A stretch of 64,000 nt of DNA from Cardinalis cardinalis. Lineage: Eukaryota; Chordata; Aves; Passeriformes; Cardinalidae. Below, piece after piece: positions 55,501-64,000 of the stretch. Location of the stretch: positions 4,785,959-4,849,958 of the forward strand of contig JACDOX010000030.1 in the NCBI GenBank assembly GCA_014549065.1. Direction: 5' to 3'. Below the pieces are notes generated by a model. That model made no database searches and was not told where the DNA came from. It saw only the letters and a list, made by a program, of their open reading frames with translations. A program made the translations under genes and the position numbers. Numbering within the stretch: the first letter of the stretch is position 1; every line of letters starts with the position of its first letter.

Positions 55501-56472
55501 CCTATGCATGGGTACCCAAGCCACTCCGTCCACATGTGACATGATTCACAGTACCTGGAACCTGCTGGGAGTGCTCCACAGCAGTGCTAACTCAATATTT
55601 AGAGCTACTTAAGTCATGACAGAGATGACTTTAGAGAAGGTGTGTGCTGTGTAGCATCACTGCCCAGAGANGATGCTGGCTTGCATGTAGAGACAGAGGT
55701 AGGGGGCTATAAACAGCCAAATAGAGAGGCTCATTTTGTTGAAGTACTGTTCCTATTGACTGATTCATTACTACAACTGCCAACCTGTACTTCCAAGAAA
55801 GCTAAAAAAGTGTGCTTGAACCACTGTTCATGGTCTTTTGGGGAGGTTCAGTACTGTTTGCCTGACCCCAAACTATTAGGACAAAGAAATAGTCATTCTG
55901 CTGAATTACAGATATCTCCCACTTTCAGAANACAACTATTNTCTCCTCCTCAGGGACATGAAATGNGAACAACTCTGTCCCAAGCTAGCCCACGTGTACT
56001 TAGGAGTGCAACCAGGCTTCATGTCAGGCAAAGTAAAAAAAAGATGCTTTTAAAAAAAAATCCATGAAAATGCTCTTCATTTTTTTTTTCCTGTTACAAA
56101 AGCTGGAATTTTATCTTATACAAAATGCAAATGAGTAAGAGGCATTATAAATATAAGTGATCAGAGCTTGGTTTGAGCAGAACATGGCTGGAGTGAGGTC
56201 CATGTGCTGTTGTGGCTCAAACCATGCCTTCTTTCATGTTCAAAGCACTCAAGAGAACAAAAAAAGGACTTCTGTTTATCACAAAAACTACTTAAATTAG
56301 CCAACATGACCATCTAAAAGCCAGCTTACTTTTTTAATTAATTGAGATTTTTCTTCTTTTTTGCATCTGTATACATTTGAGTGGGAAAAAATCAACACAA
56401 TTAGTTTTGGACTAGATTAAAGTGATTTCACTTTGATTTCTCAAAGGTCTGAATTTCAGATATTGGGAAGCA

Positions 56473-56524
56473 NNNNNNNNNNNNNNNNNNNNNNNNNNNN
56501 NNNNNNNNNNNNNNNNNNNNNNNN
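56473..56524. other. assembly gap (52 N)
   Basis: An uninterrupted run of 52 N, the only one in the window; all other N are single or in small clusters. The true length of missing sequence is unknown. Any frame translated across it is meaningless. Confidence 0.98.
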
Positions 56525-56530
56525 AAAAGG

Positions 56531-56584
56531 AAATCTTATTTTAAAAACTTCTGGTTTAAATCTTATTTTAAAAACTTCTGGTTT
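56531..56584. repeat. perfect 27-bp tandem duplication beside the gap
   Basis: Two identical units, AAATCTTATTTTAAAAACTT followed by CTGGTTT, start at 56531 and 56558, six bases after the gap ends. This may be the visible edge of a longer array that broke the assembly, or an overlap of read ends. Confidence 0.95.
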
Positions 56585-59500
56585 TGGTCATATTTTGAGG
56601 CTGATAGTTTCCAGTTGTTCCAGCTGGTCCCATTGCCATCTTTTGTCAGTCCACAATGAAACTTGAATGAATGGACATTGAATTGGTTCAAACAAAATTG
56701 ATCATTTATTTAATAGCTGTATTGATAGTCCTTGATATAATTTCACTCTTTGGCCTGCAAAAAGGCTTTGAGAAAGTGTTTGGTCTTAAATGCTCTTATG
56801 TATATGTGGAGCTATACCAGAAATACACAGGGGATGAACTGCCTTCTNTGGAAAGGAGCTTCTTCAGTAACCATGACTTGCCAGACCATCAGACCNACCA
56901 AGAGAGTCCATAATTCATATCAGGAGTCTAGACCCAGCACAGCTCCAGTTCCAGAATACCCAGCCTCCTGCATCTCAGGGCAGTGGCAGTTTGGCTCCCC
57001 TGACAAAAACCTCCACAGGTGGAAGAAGCAGAACTCAAGCTGCTTATCAGATGGTTTTGACCAGCCTTTTGTCCTCTACAACTCAGCGGGATGCAGCACC
57101 AAACTCTACNGTCAGATGGGATGGGATAGAGCACCTGGAGGAACCACACAGGAGGACACCAAGTCTTCTACAGCCGCAAGTCAGTGGGTAACAGGGAGAA
57201 ACCCTCCCTCTCTCTCCAGATTATAAGGTCTTTTGATGTTTCTTTAGTCAGTTTCCTCTACTGTTCCTCCAGGCACATTTTAAAGAGAAATTGTGTGCCC
57301 AATGGATTTGACTTTCCTACTCTAAGCACCTACTTGCTTCAGCATGCACCATTATAATTACACACACATACATGCTTGCTCACTTTCCCATGATTAGCTA
57401 GCTCTAGGCATTTACCAAGGGGCACAGATTCCCTTCTGGCATCTGTGGCATTTTAGCACCATAAGCTCCAGCCTGCAGGAAGATGCAGTGTCCCATCCCA
57501 GCATGTTATTTCTACATACAGACACTCTTTCTTATTCTTGGAATTGGCTAAATCNAAATGCCTGAAAGTTCAGAAGTCCATCCTCCCAAAATCCCAGGAT
57601 AGACTTATGAATCATGAGATTGGAAAAATGTTTTAGCGTTCTTTCACTTGTGTTTTAGCTCTTTGACCTTAAGTATTGATACCTTCAGATAGGAGAGGGG
57701 AACAGGAGTAGGAATGCAATAATTAAAAAAAAAAATAAAATCTCCCATGTCTGCAGGACCTAAAGTGCATCATAAAATCTGGCACCATAGTGTGGTCATG
57801 ACCTTCAGCCACCAGTCAAAAATGTGAACTCTAAGGATGTTTCCTCACATCTGTGACACAATCTTAGTGTGCAAACCTGGCAACACAATCACTTCATTTC
57901 TGNGCTTAAAATCCATTTTAACACTCTGTCAACACATAACACTGAGAAAACATGCAGAATCTGGGCTCCTAATTTGGTGGGCTCAGAATTACACTGCTTT
58001 GGAAATCCATGTCTCGACCTACAGAGCCAGCACCTTGCACTCAGCAGTGTGCTTTCATGGGAGGCTGAGCATGAAAATAATTTTTGTTGAGCAGTGTTAA
58101 GTAGCAGGAGGCCATATGTCATTGTGTTCTCCCCTGTTTGTACAATATGTTGCATAATGGCATTCCCATCCTGGTTACCTCCTTTTTATATCTCATAATC
58201 AAAATATTAGCACTGCTTCTATTACTATTACCACTAATGAACACAATAAAGTATTCTATTTTGAACTGCATCACCTAGCTGTTCAATTCCAGCCTTTTCA
58301 ATACTAGCTTTAGTTCTTTAGGTTTCTTTTATGCAGTGATTTTTTTGATTGTTTGTTTATTTAAAGAAACTGAAACTTTGGCCAGCAATTTGTTGGACTC
58401 CAGCATTAAACTGTAAATTTTTGGTTAACTTGGTCTTTCAATCCTTTCTTTTTTATTTCTCTGCCCTGTCAAATGGAGGGATTGGAGAAGTGGTGGAAAC
58501 CACAAATCAAATGCATGAGATTCCAAGTAAATAACAGCAGTGCTCCAGTCTCATAGGCATTGGTAGCAAAACTGTTAGAGGCTTCTCATATCTGAGGAAT
58601 AAAGACGAGAATTTCATAATGAAGTGTATGGAACATGCTTTTTGCTCTGGAGTTTGCTTATCTGTCAGTCACCCTCATGTGAAATGTCTAAAGAGCAAAG
58701 CAAACTCAAACAGNTGTAATGTTTGCATCTGCCTTGCATCTAATTACATTTATTATTACATTTATAATAAATTTATTACATTTATTATTACCCCCTATCT
58801 TAAAGAATATGTTGGGTGCTTCCTTATTTTTCTCATCTTTTGTCCTTATTTCCAAGATACCTAAATTATATCAGTCCAAGATACCTAAATGACAGTCACA
58901 CAATTCAGAGGGCAGAAAAATAAAAATAGCTTTACAGCAAATCCTACAATCCTGTTCACAATCAGAATGGTTACGTGTCTAAATCAGTACTATGAGTAGA
59001 AAATGACACAAAGTTGAAATTATTTAACCCTCAGAAAGAGACTGTATCTGTTTCCTTGAGCCTTCTTCTCATAAAATTAGACTTACTGTTAAATTATAAA
59101 TAAGCAGACAACAGTTATTGCACAGAACATATTCAGTGTACTCAACCAACAGGGTCATGATTTATAGCAATGACTAAGAATATTAAGTTTCTCTGAAAGT
59201 TGTGGGATTTAAGTCATCAAGAATAAAGAGACTGTAATAGAAACTAGAATTATATCTAAATAAATTATTTGGGTTTATATTTAGGAAATGAGAGCAAAAG
59301 AGCATAAAATAGTCAGTATGTGATAATTTTCTGGAGTATATACTGTATAAATAAAACTCACAAATTCCAAAAACAAGGTTGAAGCTTTTGGAATCTAAAC
59401 CNTATAGAAAACTGAAAAAATTCGGGCAGAATATCAAGAAAATGTAAATTACTGTAGCAAATAAAAGTCTGCTTAATGCTCACTCCCCAGTCCTCATTGA

Positions 59501-62367
59501 CTGCAAATTCCTGCTTGCCATCACTTTTGTTAAGATCTGTCCAAGCTGCACTAAATCCTTGGGTGTGGAGTTTTTAACACAGCCAATGGGACTGCAACAC
59601 AATGAAAATACTTGGACCTCTCTCAGTTTTCACCTTTGAAGTCACATTATGGATTCCAAACATCTTTCAGTGCAGTACAGAATTTTATCTGGGAGTTTTC
59701 CTATAAAATGATCTGCTGCGCTGAAAAAGATGAGCGAAATTAGAATGACTTGAGGTGTGAGAGCACTGAAGTAGAGAAGGGAATTACCTCATGATTAGAG
59801 ACATGTACTGCACAGATACACTGATTATTCTGCTTCTGTCTAGCAAATGGTGCCTGTCTAGGCACAATTCTCTTCAGTATTCTGAAAAAAGTGNTTTTCA
59901 GTGCAATCTGTATTCTATATTAAATAAAAAAAAAACTTTAGCAAGTTCTCAGTCCTTTGAAATAACCTGAATTGAAAGGAAGGTTGTATGTANGGTCCAA
60001 ACTCCAACCTTCCTTGTCTGTGTTTTAGCATCTTTGATTTTCCAGCCTTCCTAACATCTCTTCGCANGGCTCTTGTTTCTGAAAGAGCAGCAAGGTGCAC
60101 ATTAACCTGCCTGTCTCATTAACTGTAGCTGTTAAACCGTCTGCAATCAATGATGCTGATAATCAGATATTTTCTTTTGGTGCCAGGTATTAAAATGCAA
60201 GGTTACCATCACCTTCAGTCACTCACCACAGACTTCTTCACAGCAACAGTCTCTTTATTTATTTCATATGGATACTGGAACTCCTCACATGGATAGTGGA
60301 AAGTATGTAAAGAACCTGGAATTCCTGAGCNCCTTCAAATGACAACTGCACTTTTAAAGTTCAGATGTTTGAGCTATCCATAATTGCTTCAAAGGAGGGC
60401 TTGAAATCCCATACAAATTTCTTACAATACTCACTACCAAAGCTAAGCAAAGTATTCTGCTTATAGGCAGAATATTGGAAGATAGGAAAGGGTTAATAGG
60501 CTCTGACAGGACATAATTTTAAAAGAAGACATAATCTTGCCCACAATTTTTTGTGATTTTATTGGTTCTGGTAANCACTGTCATACTCAGATTTCTTGAG
60601 TTTAAAGTGGAGGTGAAAATAATCCTTCCTGATTCTACAGTGTTACACCCACTTATATCAGTGGGGGTCTCATAATAATCATAAATAAATTAATTTCTCT
60701 CTCTCTTCCACTTTTGACCAGTGTTCCCTTGGCATTGCAGCTTTCCAGGTCTTGCTAGAAAACGACTGGAAAAAGATTTAAATACAAAGAGGGTAAAAGA
60801 GGAGGTTATGGTTTTAACTTTACTGCTGCAGACTGGGAAAGGCTTGGAGGGGGCCCAGAGGTGTCTCTGTGAACTGGAAGAGTCATCCTGAAAATGTATA
60901 AAAGTAGGTAAATGGTCTGCNATTCACAGTGCACTATTAACATTCCTCTGGAGGGAGGAGACCTGCATTCAGTACCCCAGAACCAGCTAAAACCTGGTTT
61001 GCTTCATTGGGAACTTTACTATGTACTGTAATGAAGCCTTCCTATTCCTGAGAGCAGCATATGAGGTCCAAGATCTGTTCCCATGTGGATTTTTGAATAT
61101 ACTTACATTTCTGACAGATTAAAAACAAAGCCTCCCCTATTTTTTTCTGTATTTACAATGACAGTGGTACAAAAATGTCCCCTAAGGCTGTAGGGAGCTG
61201 GCGATTGGGCTTGATCAGGGAATGTGATTCCTTAGTACAGACAAAACAGCAAAAAAGCAAAAGTGCCCTCACATCCATCTGAGTTGAAATTCTGCTTCCC
61301 CAAGTGGCCACTTGTCCTATCATACATAATTGTCAGCATCTTCATGTGACTCCCTTGCTCTGTTATCAATCCAGTTCCCATATTTATTTTTTTCTTAAAC
61401 ATGATACAGTCCAGTTCCAGCACCACTGCTCTATTTAAAAGTAAATATTAATGCAAATTTAAATACAATTTCTCATTAAGAGCAAGAATCTCATTGTCGA
61501 GGTGGGGAAATTTATCAGAAGCTGAGTTTTTGATCCTTAATTGAAAAACTGAGCATCTGGTGGCCCAAACTTAGACTGAAATGTGAAAGGCTTTGGGGCA
61601 TTGGCATCTTCAGGGACCTGGCAGTGGTTATTATAGCCATGGGGATTTTCTTTTGCTGAAAGCCTGCTTTTGATTTATTTCCATAATAAAGAGTGAATAG
61701 CTGTAGCATCCTAATGATTTGAGATTTGTTTCTAGCTAACAGGCCTCTGGTGGCCTTATAAATTTGTTATGGAAGGATGTATTAAGGAAAATGGAATCTG
61801 TCCAGCAGGATACCCGGGGTGACTCTTGTAGGTGGTAGAAAACACGNTTCTAATCACCTCCATGAGCAGCACTGCTCCAGAGCTGTAATCCTGCCACCAT
61901 TCCATCATGCCTGCTCTTCTCCACACCTACAGGAAAGCCTGTGGAGGAATTATGTGAGTTTCCATGTGGTAACACCCAGGCAGGGCATCCTGGCAGCTTG
62001 GAGACAACTCTATGGGAGGCTGAGAGGAAGAGAGGTAAAGGAAGGGATTAACTGCCCTCCCAAGAAGCAACCAACCTAATGAATAACTATGAAAAACTCT
62101 CCAGCCTGGAACATTTATGCTTAGAAATACCCAACAGAAATCACACAGTCTCTGCAAAGAGCAGTAATATCTCACTCCCAGACTTGTGGTGATNCCAGCT
62201 CAGAGTTCAGATCCATAAATTTATCATTAGAAGTAAACAATTTTTTTATGCTTTTTTTTCCCAGCTCTTTCTTAGAATGAATTATCCTTCTAAAAAAAAA
62301 ATTTACTAACATGTGGAGTGTTCATGGATGATTGTGTGTCAGCAAAAACAAGAACCATGTCAAGGAA
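56585..62367. other. intergenic DNA after the gap
   Basis: About 5.8 kb without a supported gene. The plus-strand frame at 56750-57226 (158 codons, four N) is the second-longest in the window but has no recognisable domain, and a frame of that length is expected by chance in 64 kb. An ATTATT-type repeat lies at 58742. AT-rich smooth sequence around 59690-59880 and 60100-60230 could be regulatory. Confidence 0.45.
58742..58791. repeat. imperfect AT-rich tandem repeat
   Basis: Copies of ACATTTATTATT and close variants fill about 50 bases. Confidence 0.8.
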
Positions 62368-62480
62368 ATCACAGTAAAATCACTGAGTTGTAAGGAACCC
62401 ATCAGGATCATCAAGTCCAGGTCCTGGCCCTGTGCAGGACACCCCAAGAATCCCATGTGTCTGAGAGCAGCTGGAGTCTG
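62368..62480 (-). mobile_element. CR1 LINE 3' end fragment
   Basis: Minus-strand CR1 reading TCACAGTAAAATCACTGAG, GGAACCCATCAGGATCATCA, then GTCCTGGCCCTGTGCAGGAC with ACCCCAAGAATCCCATGTG and CTGAGAGCAG. Similarity fades after about 62480. It belongs to the same CR1 type as 30977-31592 but holds the GCAGGACACCCCAAGAATCC segment once, so it shows the unexpanded state of the minisatellite there. Confidence 0.85.
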
Positions 62481-63835
62481 CNGAGATAAGCACAGACATG
62501 CAGCCACAGTCTTACCCATAAGAATTTTGCACCAAGTTTTCTGACAATGGTTAGGAAGAGCCTTTCTGGGGGAAAGGGTGGGTTATGAGCCCTTCGCTCT
62601 TTAAACATCAAGGGATTCAACCATGAGACACAAGGCTGCTGGAAGCCAGGCTTTCTTTGCATCACTCTGCATGATTCTACCTTTTTCTCAGCCTCCAATT
62701 CCCCTATNTGTCTGAATCAATGCCTTGCTGTCAAGTACTATATTATTCCTTTGTGAACAACCACTATTCACCCAATTTACTCTCTCTTAGATTTTGTGGC
62801 ACATCCATGAGAAATTTTCAATGGTTGTCCATTCATCTTCTGCTTGTTTATGCTGTAAAGTCACATCTATAAATGTCTTAGACAGACACTCCCTGTTAAA
62901 AATTGAAATATAATCTTTGTTCTTCAGTTTCAGTTGGATGCATGAATCACATGGCATTGTTTGGTCTCAAGTCTGTGCTGAATGAGTATTCTGAATTCAT
63001 TCTGAATTCATTCAATCTGTCAGAATTAGGAGTTTGCTTGTTATGAATGCTCTCTTAGTGTTCCTCAAAATTTATTGAAAGTATTCATGGCAGCAAATTG
63101 TGTTCATATGATTCACTCATGGGAAAGAAACAAAAATGNGCAGTGCATACCCAACACAAATCATTTTATGTGCATACTACTTGATTCAGGTTTCAATTAT
63201 CACACTGTTTTATGATAATCCAAAAGCTGCTATTCCCTTCTACTGTACAATATTAGTACAAAAGTTTTTGTCCCAAAGATGCTGCACACTCTGACATGTA
63301 TCAAAAACCATTTCTGAGCCATTCTGGCCTAGAATAAATTATGACCTTAAATAATGATTCCATTTTAATGGTGTATCAGTTATTCTGGAATGCACATGGC
63401 TTTCATTTCAAACAGACATCTAATTTAAGATATCCTGGTATTATATAATAATTTATGTCACAAGATNAGACATCTTTGCTGATGTCAGAACTCATCCTTG
63501 AGGGTTTAAACTATTGGTTTTTTCCTCTTTCTGTAAATAAGATNAAGTTGTAGATCACCACTGGAAATACACCTTGAAAAGCCATGCNGGGGCTTAGATT
63601 ATTGAGAACCAGGAGAAAGAAGACCTGAATAAGGGTCAAATTCAACAGGCAGTTCTTCCTACTCCAAGTCCATTTGTTTCTCTGGAAGAAATATGCAAGC
63701 AATGGATAAAATACTTGATGCAGCCAGAGGGCTGATTGGCTACAACACTGTGCATTACCTTCCCATGGAAGTATCCTAAGTCAAACCACAAAAGGCATGA
63801 GGACTGCTGTAGAGGTGTCATTTCTTGCGCTCATT
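62481..63835. other. intergenic DNA, nothing recognised
   Basis: About 1.35 kb, AT-rich, with an 11-bp tandem pair at 62988 and several N. No gene or transposon could be supported. Confidence 0.45.
62988..63009. repeat. 11-bp tandem duplication
   Basis: ATTCTGAATTC occurs twice in perfect tandem, followed by a partial third ATTC. Confidence 0.9.
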
Positions 63836-64000
63836 TCACAGAATCACAAAATCCTGAGGTTGGAAGGGACCTCTGGAGCTCATCCAGTCCAAGTCCCCTG
63901 CCCAGGCAGGGTCACCCAGAGTAGATGACACAGGAACACATCCAGGTGGGCTTGGGATGTCTCCAGAGAGGGAACTCCACAACCTCCCTGGGCAGCTCTT
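63836..64000 (-). mobile_element. CR1 LINE 3' end fragment, cut by the window edge
   Basis: Minus-strand CR1 starting TTCACAGAATCACAAAATCC, then GGTTGGAAGGGACCTCTGGA, CATCCAGTCCAAGTCCCCTG, and CCACAACCTCCCTGGGCAGC to the last base. Its 5' part continues beyond the window. The words differ from the other copies here, so it is probably another CR1 subfamily. Confidence 0.93.

Larger units (their letters stand above)
48661..56472. other. intergenic DNA up to the assembly gap
   Basis: About 7.8 kb without a supported gene. It contains AAAT-type and AAAAG-type short repeats (48748, 49566), a TACA/TATA patch at 50417-50435, T-rich and A-rich tracts at 51044-51078 and 54400, and a TATATATA word near 54774. 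Frames up to 141 codons (55642-56067) carry several N and resemble nothing known. Confidence 0.45.

Overview
This is vertebrate nuclear DNA, almost certainly from a bird and probably a songbird. The evidence is the repeat content. At least seven fragments of the avian CR1 retrotransposon are present, several ending in the diagnostic CR1 3' octamer (ATTCTATG or its complement). Two solo LTRs match, from memory, a passerine endogenous-retrovirus family (TguLTR5-like), each flanked by a 6-bp target-site duplication. There is no bacterial-style gene packing, and no operon, tRNA, rRNA or CRISPR array was seen. Single N bases are scattered through the window and one 52-N run (56473-56524) is an assembly gap, so this is a draft scaffold.

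Layout. Positions 1-13167 are AT-rich, without convincing exons, and are best read as the last intron of a + strand gene. A polypyrimidine tract and acceptor AG at 13139-13167 lead into the only protein-coding segment I can support: a 40-codon terminal exon (13168-13287) ending in TGA. A 3' UTR of about 1.05 kb follows, with an AU-rich element at 13431-13449 and overlapping ATTAAA/AATAAA signals at 14331-14340. I could not identify the gene.

From 14361 to the end the window looks intergenic, or intronic to something unseen. It holds CR1 3' ends at 15534-15790 (-), 30977-31592 (-), 48458-48660 (+), 62368-62480 (-) and 63836-64000 (-), plus one at 11686-11807 (+) in the intron. A decayed CR1 reverse-transcriptase (ORF2) piece lies at 34712-35345 (-). 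The solo LTRs are at 20830-21217 (+) and 27009-27389 (-), and a less certain LTR-like segment lies at 27396-28260 (-).

The most unusual observations are: a CR1 copy in which a 23-bp stretch is amplified to eight units in exact register (31054-31237), with the unexpanded form visible in another CR1 at 62368-62480; a 20-base A tail with an AATAAA 9 bases upstream on the minus strand (15807-15841), the signature of a processed retrocopy, which is rare in birds; two near-perfect palindromes; a strongly uneven distribution of N bases; and a perfect 27-bp tandem duplication beside the assembly gap. I found no convincing new multi-gene system; the window is ordinary gene-poor avian DNA with some informative repeat biology.
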